A stretch of 10,340 nt of DNA, taken from the NCBI GenBank assembly GCA_964391305.1, contig CAYMJO010000034.1, positions 1-10,340 on the forward strand, written 5' to 3'. The notes under the pieces were generated by a model, which saw nothing but the letters and a program-made list of their open reading frames with translations, did not search any database and was not told the origin of the DNA. Source of the DNA: CAYMJO01 sp964391305 (GTDB taxonomy: Bacteria > Patescibacteriota > CALEFQ01). Position numbers and translations under genes: made by a program. Shown here piece after piece: positions 4,570 through 10,340 of this stretch (position 1 is the stretch's first letter; the number at the start of each line of letters is the position of its first letter).

Positions 4570-6636
4570 CTATTTAACTTCGTCAACAACCGAAGCTCCG
4601 CTTGAAGCATTCACCGCCTCATCTTTTTTTCCAAAAATATCAGGATTGATTAAAACATACTGCGCTATCAAAAACGCGAAGATGAGCGCGATCGTATTCA
4701 TGACTTTTATGAGAGAGTTCAAAGCTGGACCCGCGGTGTCCTTGAAAGGATCGCCAACGGTGTCTCCGACGACTGCGGCCTTGTGAGCATCCGAACCTTT
4801 GCCGCCGTATTCGCCGTCTTCAATATATTTTTTGGCGTTGTCCCATGACGCTCCGCCTGTAGTCATCTGTATCGCCAAAAGAAGCCCCGTGACTATAACG
4901 CCAGCCAAGAGTCCGCCAAGCGCAAGGGGACCAAGAATGAATCCAACAGCAAGCGGCGCTCCAACGGCGAGAATCGCCGGAAAAATCATCTCTTTCTGCG
5001 CGGCTTTAGTGACAATGCCAACGCACTGCGCGTAATCCGGCTTATCTTTGCCGTTCATAATCTGCTTTTCCGCGAACTGATTACGGACGTTCTCAACAAC
5101 TTTGAAAGCGGCTTTGCCAACAGCGCGCATCGTGTACGCACCGAAGACAAAAGGAAGAACGCCGCCAAGAAGAAGTCCAACGAGAACAAGAGGATTGTCT
5201 ATTGAAAGATTAAGAACATTTTGCAAATCAAATTCTTCAACCGCTTTTATGATCTCTTCACGGTAAGCGGCAAACAAAGCAAGAGCGGCCAAAGCGGCAG
5301 ATCCGATCGCGTACCCCTTCGTCGTCGCCTTGGTAGTATTGCCGACCGCGTCTAGAGCGTCTGTAATTTTGCGGGTTTCTTCCGGAAGCTTCGCCATCTC
5401 GGCAATGCCGCCGGCGTTGTCCGTGATTGGTCCATACGAATCTATCGCGATGACCATACCTGTCGTGGCAAGCATCGCGACGGCGGCAATCGCGATTCCA
5501 TAAATTCCGCCAAAGTAATAAGCGAAAAGAATGCCGGTAACTATAACTAAAACCGGCCAAAAAGTGCTCTTAAGCCCAACGGCAAGCCCCGTAATAATGT
5601 TCGTTCCCGGTCCCGTCCTGCTTGATTCCGCGATGTCTTGAACTGGCTTGAATTTTTTCGAAGTATAATAATCCGTGATAAAAGTGAGAAGAATCGTAAC
5701 GGCTAATCCAACCAGAGCGGCGCCGAAGATCAACATATCCTGTCCTAAATATCTTGTTACAAAATAAAACGCGACCGCGGAGACTGCCGCCGTAACCAAT
5801 GTCCCTTTGTACAAAGCTCCCATGATGTTTTCTCTCTTTCCAAGACGCACAAAAAAAGTACCGATGATCGACGCGATGATCGCGACAGCGCCGAGCATCA
5901 GAGGATATGTAACTCCTCCGCCAAATCCAACTCCGAGAAGCATCGCGGCAATCAAAGTGACAGCATAAGTTTCAAAAAGATCCGCTCCCATGCCCGCGCA
6001 GTCTCCGACGTTGTCGCCGACATTATCCGCGATAACCGCGGGGTTTCTCGGATCATCTTCTGGAATTCCAGCCTCGACTTTGCCGACGAGATCGGCTCCG
6101 ACATCCGCGGCCTTGGTATAAATTCCGCCTCCAACGCGCGCGAAGAGCGACACAAGTGACGCCCCAAAACCAAATCCAATGAGAATCATCGGATCTCTAA
6201 AAAAATAATAGCTAATCGCGACTCCGAGAATACTCAAGGCAACAACGCTCATGCCTGACACAACGCCGCCTGAAAAAGCGACGGAAAGCGCTTTGCGTAG
6301 TCCGGCTTTCGCCGCTTCTGCAGTACGCACGTTTGCCTGTGTCGCGATGTTCATGCCGATGTAGCCCGCAAGCGCGGAAAGGAAAGCGCCCGCGAGGAAA
6401 GTAATCGCAGTTGGCCAGTTGATGACAAAGCCAAGCACGACAAAAATTATCACCGCAAAGATCGCGATGACTTTATATTGTCTTTTTAGGTACGCCATCG
6501 ATCCGGTGCGAACAGCTTGCGAAATTTCCCGCATTTTATCAGAGCCTTTCGCCATGCCCCTGATGCGCGCAGACAAAATAAAAGCGTAAATCAAAGCGAT
6601 GATTCCAGCAGTAATTGCCCAGACTTCGATGCTCAT
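4570..6636 (-). CDS. hppA: Membrane-bound H+-pumping pyrophosphatase, K+-independent type
   Basis: 688 residues, full length, with about 16 membrane spans. The enzyme hydrolyses cytoplasmic pyrophosphate and pumps protons outward, recovering energy from biosynthesis. The substrate motif DVGADLVGKVE is at 178-188, followed by DNVGDNVGDCAGMGADLFE (204-222). The second acidic cluster, GDTVGDPFKDTAGPALN, is at 624-640. In the diagnostic NTT..-KG segment (433-440) K436 and T439 replace the Ala and Gly/Ala of K+-dependent enzymes. That marks the K+-independent class, which pumps H+ rather than Na+. It lies 62 bp downstream of nusA. A weak promoter (TTGATT-16-CATAAT, 6666-6693) may serve it separately. 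No Shine-Dalgarno sequence is visible. Confidence 0.96.
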   Translation of the reverse strand: MSIEVWAITAGIIALIYAFILSARIRGMAKGSDKMREISQAVRTGSMAYLKRQYKVIAIFAVIIFVVLGFVINWPTAITFLAGAFLSALAGYIGMNIATQANVRTAEAAKAGLRKALSVAFSGGVVSGMSVVALSILGVAISYYFFRDPMILIGFGFGASLVSLFARVGGGIYTKAADVGADLVGKVEAGIPEDDPRNPAVIADNVGDNVGDCAGMGADLFETYAVTLIAAMLLGVGFGGGVTYPLMLGAVAIIASIIGTFFVRLGKRENIMGALYKGTLVTAAVSAVAFYFVTRYLGQDMLIFGAALVGLAVTILLTFITDYYTSKKFKPVQDIAESSRTGPGTNIITGLAVGLKSTFWPVLVIVTGILFAYYFGGIYGIAIAAVAMLATTGMVIAIDSYGPITDNAGGIAEMAKLPEETRKITDALDAVGNTTKATTKGYAIGSAALAALALFAAYREEIIKAVEEFDLQNVLNLSIDNPLVLVGLLLGGVLPFVFGAYTMRAVGKAAFKVVENVRNQFAEKQIMNGKDKPDYAQCVGIVTKAAQKEMIFPAILAVGAPLAVGFILGPLALGGLLAGVIVTGLLLAIQMTTGGASWDNAKKYIEDGEYGGKGSDAHKAAVVGDTVGDPFKDTAGPALNSLIKVMNTIALIFAFLIAQYVLINPDIFGKKDEAVNASSGASVVDEVK

Positions 6637-6665
6637 ATAATTGCAAATTTAAAAAAATTATTCAA

Positions 6666-6693
6666 ATTATGAATTACAAACCAGACAAATCAA
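6666..6693 (-). promoter_or_regulatory. Possible weak promoter for hppA
   Basis: Reading the minus strand, TTGATT (6688-6693) is 16 bp from CATAAT (6666-6671), about 30 nt before the hppA start codon. Both boxes deviate from consensus. With only 62 bp between nusA and hppA, read-through from nusA is an equally good explanation. Confidence 0.3.
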
Positions 6694-6698
6694 TGAAC

Positions 6699-8081
6699 TC
6701 ATTTTAAAAAGTTTCCTCTATTTTTCTTCTTCACTGACTTCTTTTTCTGCTTCTTTGGCTTATTATCTTTTTCTCCATTTCGAGAATCTTCCTCAGATTT
6801 TTTATCCTTCTTCTCCACTCGCTTATCTTCTGCTTTCTCGCCTTTTTTGCCTTCGGATTCTTTATTTTTCTTCTTGTCTTCCGTAGATTTCTCGGCTTTC
6901 TTATCGGAAAGCTTCTCTTTATCCTTAGATTCAGAATCGCTCTTTTTTTCCTTATCTTTTTTCGGCTTTTCATCCTTTTCGCCATTTTCCTTTTTTTCTT
7001 TTTTAGAATCAGGAGCTGTCTCTTTTTCTCCGCCGCTTTTCACGATATCAATTTTCCAACCGGTCAACTTTGCGGCAAGACGAACATTCTGCCCTTCTTT
7101 TCCAATCGCCAAAGAGAGCTGATCCTCATCAACTTCAACACTCGATTCTTTTTTTTCTTTGTCCAATTTGACATTAAGAATTTTCGCGGGAGAAAGTGAA
7201 TTGGAAATAAATTTTGCGGAATCATCACTCCATTCTATTATATCGACGTTCTCACCACCAAGCTCCGCTTTGACCGTCTGCACTCTAGTGCCGCGCTGAC
7301 CGACACAGGAGCCAACGGGATCGATCCCTTCCTGTTCCGCTGTCACAGCCATCTTTGATCGAGATCCCGCCTCACGGGCAATCCCCTTTATCGTAACTGT
7401 TTTCGAATATATTTCTGGAACTTCAAGCTCGAACAATTTTTCAACAAGGCCGGGAGCAGTCCTTGAAACTAAAATCTCTGGGCCCTTAGGTCCGGATTTG
7501 ACTTCGGAAACATAAACTTTGTAACGCTGGCCTATTGAGTAATTTTCACTCCTGATTTGATCCTGCGGATACATTATACCTATGGCATTCCCCAAGTTCA
7601 TAAGAACGGTATTGCCCTCAAGCCGCTGTACATTGACATTGAGCGCATCTCCTTCTTTATCTTTATATTCTTCGAAAATGGCTTCACGCTCCGCTTCCCT
7701 GATACGCTGAATGATGACCTGCTTGGCAGTCTGTGCCGCAATGCGTCCGTACTTGCCGCCGTCTTTGGGAGTGATCTCCTCCCTGACAACATCTCCTTCC
7801 TTGATTCCCTTTTTCTTTTTTTTGGCATCTTTAAGAAGCATGAATTCACGAGCGCGCTTCTCCATCTCTTCATCTATTTCTTTTACAACCGTTTTTTCAT
7901 CAAAAACCTTTATCTTGCCTGTCTTCTCGTCAAAATTGACCTTGATGTTTTGCTCGGGCGTCCCGTAATCTTTCCGATAAGCCGCCGCCAAAGCCGCCTC
8001 AATAGTCTCGATTATGACTTTTTTATCAATATTTTTTTCTTCCGCAATTTGATTGATCGCCTGTATGAAATTTTTGGTCAT
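6699..8081 (-). CDS. nusA: Transcription factor NusA with Lys/Glu-rich C-terminal tail
   Basis: 460 residues. NusA binds RNA polymerase and modulates pausing, termination and antitermination. The N-terminal polymerase-binding domain covers about 1-125, the S1 domain about 135-205, KH1 about 230-300 with GQRG at 261-264, and KH2 about 305-347 with GKEG at 327-330. The core ends near residue 350, as in short NusA proteins without the C-terminal acidic repeats of E. coli. After it come about 109 residues made almost wholly of K, E, D and S, ending in KKKSVKKKNRGNFLK. This tail looks disordered and strongly basic at its end, suggesting nucleic-acid or ribosome contact. The usual partner rimP is not upstream; yraN is. 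A strong promoter and an attenuator-like hairpin precede the gene. Confidence 0.95.
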   Translation of the reverse strand: MTKNFIQAINQIAEEKNIDKKVIIETIEAALAAAYRKDYGTPEQNIKVNFDEKTGKIKVFDEKTVVKEIDEEMEKRAREFMLLKDAKKKKKGIKEGDVVREEITPKDGGKYGRIAAQTAKQVIIQRIREAEREAIFEEYKDKEGDALNVNVQRLEGNTVLMNLGNAIGIMYPQDQIRSENYSIGQRYKVYVSEVKSGPKGPEILVSRTAPGLVEKLFELEVPEIYSKTVTIKGIAREAGSRSKMAVTAEQEGIDPVGSCVGQRGTRVQTVKAELGGENVDIIEWSDDSAKFISNSLSPAKILNVKLDKEKKESSVEVDEDQLSLAIGKEGQNVRLAAKLTGWKIDIVKSGGEKETAPDSKKEKKENGEKDEKPKKDKEKKSDSESKDKEKLSDKKAEKSTEDKKKNKESEGKKGEKAEDKRVEKKDKKSEEDSRNGEKDNKPKKQKKKSVKKKNRGNFLK

Positions 8082-8117
8082 ATTTTTTATAGAAACTTTA
8101 AAAAAATCTCTTCTTTA

Positions 8118-8152
8118 GAAAAATGTGCCAGAACCACTTGGGACTCTAGCAC
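8118..8152 (-). terminator. Intrinsic terminator/attenuator in the nusA leader
   Basis: On the minus strand GTGCTAGAGTC and GGTTCTGGCAC (8125-8152) form 11 continuous RNA pairs, counting four G-U, around a 6-nt loop. ATTTTTCT follows. The hairpin lies about 20 nt downstream of the start predicted for the nusA promoter, and 43 nt before the nusA ATG. It would end transcripts from yraN and also cut short those from the nusA promoter unless read through. Confidence 0.6.
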
Positions 8153-8178
8153 GACAAAAACAACCTTACGTTATTTAG

Positions 8179-8207
8179 AATATAGCAAACTAAGTAAAAT
8201 TAGTCAA
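8179..8207 (-). promoter_or_regulatory. nusA promoter (extended -10), overlapping the yraN stop
   Basis: On the minus strand TTGACT (8202-8207) is 17 bp from TATATT (8179-8184), with TGC immediately before the -10. The -35 box overlaps the yraN stop codon. The predicted start near 8172 gives a leader of about 90 nt. The form matches the promoter at 58-86. Confidence 0.78.
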
Positions 8208-8565
8208 TAAAAATATCTTTCCAATGCTTCAATCTTGCCTTTTTTTTATAAAAATCTGGAACGACCTCGATCACGTCAAGACGCCAAGCAAAATCATCGT
8301 ATCTATCTTTTCCAAGTAAAAAAAGCTCGGCTGTATCCATAAGCTTTTTTAATTTATATTCGTCAACCGAATCGAAAGCACCACCAAACCCATAATCCTT
8401 TCTCGTCTTCACCTCTATAAAAACGATTGTTTTCTTTTTTCTCACGATAAGATCGATCTCCCCGCAACGCTTCCTGAAATTTTGAGCGATAAACTTATAA
8501 CCATGTTTCCGCAAATACTTGAGAGCGATGTCCTCGCCCATTTTGCCCATTTTTTGCTTTTGCAT
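8200..8565 (-). CDS. yraN: YraN/UPF0102 family, restriction-endonuclease-like fold
   Basis: 121 residues from the chosen start. YraN proteins have a Holliday-junction-resolvase/PD-(D/E)xK-like nuclease fold; their cellular role is not settled. The family pattern is clear: MGEDIALKYLRKHGY (9-23), NFRKRCGEIDLI (29-40) and IVFIEVKTR (47-55), with E36, D38, E51 and K53 as the probable active-site residues. I start at ATG 8565 rather than 8589 because a run of six G directly upstream makes a ribosome binding site, and the earlier start would add eight residues absent from the family core. It follows the small membrane protein gene by 72 bp, with a long palindrome between. Confidence 0.9.
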   Translation of the reverse strand: MQKQKMGKMGEDIALKYLRKHGYKFIAQNFRKRCGEIDLIVRKKKTIVFIEVKTRKDYGFGGAFDSVDEYKLKKLMDTAELFLLGKDRYDDFAWRLDVIEVVPDFYKKKARLKHWKDIFID

Positions 8566-8577
8566 AACCCCCCTTTT

Positions 8578-8640
8578 TGACAAGTTCAAAAGTCCCGCCG
8601 TTACGGGATCCCGCTGCGGCGGGAAATTTGGACTTTGTCA
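8578..8640. repeat. 63-bp imperfect palindrome between the small membrane gene and yraN
   Basis: TGACAA (8578-8583) pairs with TTGTCA (8635-8640), GTTCAAA (8584-8590) with TTTGGAC (8627-8633, one mismatch) and CCCGCCG (8594-8600) with CGGCGGG (8617-8623). A second palindrome, CGGGATCCCG (8604-8613), sits in the loop. The element is much richer in GC than its surroundings and begins at the stop codon of the small membrane protein. No T run follows, so it is not a typical terminator; it may be a mobile palindromic repeat or an operon-internal RNA structure. Confidence 0.7.
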
Positions 8641-8817
8641 TTTTTTGTTATTGCCGTTAATCCTCTGCGCCTCATCCTTCAGCTTAAATCCAACTCTAAA
8701 AAGCGCCCAAATCGTGGCGCCGACCGCAAAGACCGTCGCGATGCTCATGCCGTATTTTTGCAACGAGCCTGGTTTTTCTTTGCTAAAACGTTTGCTGATT
8801 TTTCTGTGATTGGACAT
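8638..8817 (-). CDS. 59-residue single-span membrane protein, unknown function
   Basis: Reads from ATG at 8817 to TGA at 8638-8640. The N-terminus is strongly basic (MSNHRKISKRFSKEK). Residues 23-44 form one hydrophobic segment (GMSIATVFAVGATIWALFRVG), and the end is polar (KLKDEAQRINGNNKK). The basic front suggests that the N-terminus stays in the cytoplasm. It starts 16 bp after the methyltransferase stop and is followed by yraN, so all three are probably cotranscribed. Codon use looks normal. I recognise no family. Its intact frame, operon position and clean membrane profile make it more than a chance ORF. Confidence 0.6.
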   Translation of the reverse strand: MSNHRKISKRFSKEKPGSLQKYGMSIATVFAVGATIWALFRVGFKLKDEAQRINGNNKK

Positions 8818-8833
8818 ATATCAAGACTGAAAA

Positions 8834-9418
8834 TCATTTAGAAAAAATCAATCCATAATGATAACTCCCCGCATCAAATTCAGATACAGCGTTCAAGCCG
8901 ATCGCGCTTGCTACTTCGATCACTTCTTCTTTCGAAACTCTTTTCTCAAGCGGAGGACCAAATGGAATTTTCACCTTCGCCCAGTCGATGGTCACAATTT
9001 TTCCATCGGGCTTAACGACTCTCTTCGCCTCTTCCAAAATTGGTGCTTTCTTTTCAATCTGGAAAAACACATGTGTTATAAAAACAATATCGATAGAACC
9101 ATCTTTCAATTTTGTGCTTCCCGGCACTTCCAAATCCGCCCAGATGGTTCTGATATTGTGGAGTCCGCCTATCTTCGATTTACCACGGACATCCTGAAGA
9201 ACACTTTTGAGAATATCTACCGCGTAAACTACGCCGTGCTCTCCAACCATCCTTGCCGCAGGAATCGTGAAATACCCGGCGCCGCAACCAAAATCGGCAA
9301 AACTCATATTTTGTGCGATCCCGATTTCTCTCAAAACTTTTTTGGGATCCAAAAACTTCCCCTGCGCTTTGGCTGGATCCATGACGAAACCTTTTGGAGA
9401 TGGCTTGAGTTTTTGCAT
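8834..9418 (-). CDS. Class I SAM-dependent methyltransferase
   Basis: 194 residues, a Rossmann-fold methyltransferase of the UbiE-like Methyltransf_25/31 group. Motif I, which binds SAM, is ADFGCGAGYF (41-50). The acidic residue ending beta-2 is D68 (YAVDI), and ADLE (94-97) fits the adenine-contacting region. DGSIDIVFITHVFFQIE (106-122) and VVKPDGKIVTIDW (134-146) are motifs IV and V. The substrate cannot be told; quinone, lipid, arsenite and small-molecule enzymes all share this pattern. An inner start at M13 (MDPAKAQG) is possible because no ribosome binding site marks the first ATG. It appears to lead an operon with the small membrane gene and yraN. Confidence 0.85.
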   Translation of the reverse strand: MQKLKPSPKGFVMDPAKAQGKFLDPKKVLREIGIAQNMSFADFGCGAGYFTIPAARMVGEHGVVYAVDILKSVLQDVRGKSKIGGLHNIRTIWADLEVPGSTKLKDGSIDIVFITHVFFQIEKKAPILEEAKRVVKPDGKIVTIDWAKVKIPFGPPLEKRVSKEEVIEVASAIGLNAVSEFDAGSYHYGLIFSK

Positions 9419-9433
9419 AGTTACTTAGTGCCT

Positions 9434-9503
9434 AGTATTCAATGCTGTTTTTTGCAAACTTAGAACGCCGCCATAAAAAACTGGGTACCGGATATTGAAT
9501 ACT
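9434..9503. repeat. 10-bp inverted repeat in the methyltransferase leader
   Basis: AGTATTCAAT (9434-9443) is repeated inverted as ATTGAATACT (9494-9503), 50 bp apart, in the transcribed leader between the promoter and the methyltransferase start. It may form a long-range RNA helix. Confidence 0.45.
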
Positions 9504-9511
9504 TCAATAAA

Positions 9512-9540
9512 AGTATAGCACAACATAACAAGCTTGTTAA
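9512..9540 (-). promoter_or_regulatory. Methyltransferase operon promoter with overlapping palindrome
   Basis: On the minus strand TTAACA (9535-9540) is 17 bp from TATACT (9512-9517), with TGC before the -10, as in the other two promoters of this window. A perfect 14-bp palindrome, TAACAAGCTTGTTA (9526-9539), overlaps the -35 box and the spacer. That is the place and size expected of a dimeric repressor's operator. Confidence 0.6.
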
Positions 9541-9547
9541 ACAAAAA

Positions 9548-10171
9548 TTAAACTTTTAACTGCTTATTCAAAATTCTCGCAATCGGAGCGTAAGACTTGC
9601 GGTGCAGACCGCAAGGCCCATGCTTCATAATCATTTCTTGATGCAATCTCGTGCCGTATCCTTTGTGTTTGTCAAAGCAATATTGGGGGAAATTTTTATG
9701 CAATTTTAATAAAATTCTATCGCGTGTGACTTTTGCAACGATAGACGCGGCGGCAATAGACATCACTTTGCGATCGCCTCTTATAATGTAACGCTGTCTG
9801 CAGGACAAATTTCCAATCCGCACGGCATCGATCAATGCGAAGTCCGGCGAACATTTCAGATCTTCCAGGGCTTCGCGCATTGCGACGCGAGTTGCATTCA
9901 ATATACCAAGTTCGTCAATAATTTCATTCTCCATAATGCCGACTCCAAAATCCGCGCTCTTCGTAATTGCCTCGAAAAGTTCTTCCCTCTTTTTCGCAAG
10001 GACAAGCTTGGAATCCTTCACCCCTTTAACATCAAATTTCTCCGATATCACAACTGCCGCGGCAACCACGGGTCCAGCCCATGCGCCTCGTCCAGCCTCG
10101 TCAATACCGGCTATTGTTTTGTAGCCTAGTTTCGCAAGTTCTTTTTCTTGTGAGAAATTGGGATACTTCAT
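9548..10171 (-). CDS. rnhB: Ribonuclease HII
   Basis: 207 residues, normal for RNase HII, which cuts the RNA strand of RNA-DNA hybrids and starts removal of ribonucleotides misincorporated in DNA. The catalytic DEDD set is visible: D24 and E25 in GIDEAGRGAWAGPV (22-35), D115 in ALIDA and D133 in RGDRK. Other family marks are VKDSK (51-55), SIAAASIVAKVTRD (138-151) and HKGYGT (169-174). The final segment GLHRKSYAPI is also typical. The start is ATG 10171 without a Shine-Dalgarno sequence; the leader upstream holds a stable hairpin. It is followed after 129 bp by the separately promoted methyltransferase operon. Confidence 0.96.
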   Translation of the reverse strand: MKYPNFSQEKELAKLGYKTIAGIDEAGRGAWAGPVVAAAVVISEKFDVKGVKDSKLVLAKKREELFEAITKSADFGVGIMENEIIDELGILNATRVAMREALEDLKCSPDFALIDAVRIGNLSCRQRYIIRGDRKVMSIAAASIVAKVTRDRILLKLHKNFPQYCFDKHKGYGTRLHQEMIMKHGPCGLHRKSYAPIARILNKQLKV

Positions 10172-10209
10172 AATGGAGTTGGAGCTAGATAATTTTTACA
10201 CTACAAACG

Positions 10210-10244
10210 ACACACTGACCCCGCCGAGGCAGGGCAAGCTGTGT
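10210..10244 (-). promoter_or_regulatory. Hairpin in the rnhB leader
   Basis: On the minus strand ACACA (10240-10244) pairs with TGTGT (10210-10214), and inside it CCCTGC pairs with GCGGGG (10219-10234 region) around CTCG. One U-G pair is allowed only on this strand, so the fold belongs to minus-strand RNA. There is no T run, so it is not a terminator. Its role is unknown. Confidence 0.4.
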
Positions 10245-10330
10245 GCACTCCTGATAAATTTAACTCTTGCCTTCTACAAGATTGACTGTTTTCTAGTCAA
10301 TAGCTTTGCATCACTTTAAAGGGGGTTTGC

Positions 10331-10340
10331 ATGTTGAGAG
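10331..10340 (+). CDS. Possible start of a gene running off the right edge
   Basis: ATG at 10331 reads MLR before the window ends. The argument for a real start is the ribosome binding site AAAGGGGG (10318-10325), five bases before the ATG. The G-run form matches the sites of yraN and the GIY-YIG gene. The gene would be divergent from rnhB. Nothing can be said about its product. Confidence 0.35.

Noticed and set aside
8128..8138. CCAGAACCACT shared by the nusA leader hairpin and hairpin 1 of the GIY-YIG module (1295-1305)
   Set aside because: Eleven bases can match by chance in 10 kb, and the hairpins otherwise differ.
7557..8210. Long plus-strand open frame opposite nusA
   Set aside because: It is the complement of the well-conserved NusA coding sequence, and its translation is low-complexity Phe/Ile-rich, as expected from Lys/Glu codons read backward.
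1..10340. CRISPR array, prophage or defence island
   Set aside because: No regularly spaced repeats, cas genes, phage structural genes or recognisable defence families are present; the accessory content is limited to the GIY-YIG and RAYT modules.

Overview
This window reads as a gene-dense, moderately AT-rich chromosomal segment from a small-genome bacterium. A member of the Candidate Phyla Radiation (Patescibacteria, Parcubacteria-like) fits best. The pointers are short housekeeping proteins, many starts with no Shine-Dalgarno sequence, a tRNA-Leu without an encoded CCA, a NusA with a long lysine/glutamate tail, and small solo GIY-YIG and REP-type transposase genes lodged between housekeeping loci. 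The lineage is an inference; no rRNA or marker phylogeny is available here.

Layout, left to right. (1) 1-143: an intergenic end with a textbook promoter (58-86) followed almost at once by an intrinsic terminator (117-143). (2) 173-901: a foldable leader that buries the ribosome binding site, then a secreted 3D-domain cell-wall protein and a bidirectional terminator. (3) 919-2214: an accessory zone on the minus strand. It holds tRNA-Leu(UAA), a solo GIY-YIG nuclease gene, twin hairpins, a duplicated 5' half of tRNA-Leu, tRNA-Cys(GCA), a REP-associated tyrosine transposase (RAYT) and the REP-like hairpins flanking that transposase. (4) 2208-4202 minus: a family 4 uracil-DNA glycosylase and trigger factor. 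(5) 4203-4552 plus: two tiny overlapping ORFs with a terminator. (6) 4570-8202 minus: a membrane H+-pyrophosphatase, NusA with its own promoter and an attenuator-like hairpin, and the promoter overlapping the yraN stop. (7) 8200-9540 minus: a SAM methyltransferase, a 59-residue single-span membrane protein and YraN, apparently one operon with its own promoter. (8) 9548-10340: RNase HII, then a divergent intergenic region ending in what looks like the start of a plus-strand gene.

The housekeeping genes cover protein folding (tig), DNA and RNA-DNA repair (udg, rnhB, perhaps yraN), transcription (nusA) and energy conservation from pyrophosphate (hppA). The most interesting part is 919-2214. There an apparent tandem tRNA-Cys/tRNA-Leu pair has been opened by a 341-bp module carrying a GIY-YIG gene and two hairpins. 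The module is bounded by a 42-bp direct repeat (41/42 identical) made of the tRNA-Leu 5' half plus its spacer, with the breakpoint in the anticodon loop. Next to it lies a complete RAYT/REP system with GGAG or GTAG guide tetranucleotides and GNRA-loop hairpins. Other points are two genes (nusA and the 3D-domain gene) that each have a strong promoter followed by a terminator-like hairpin, and an exact 18-bp inverted repeat shared by the two window ends.
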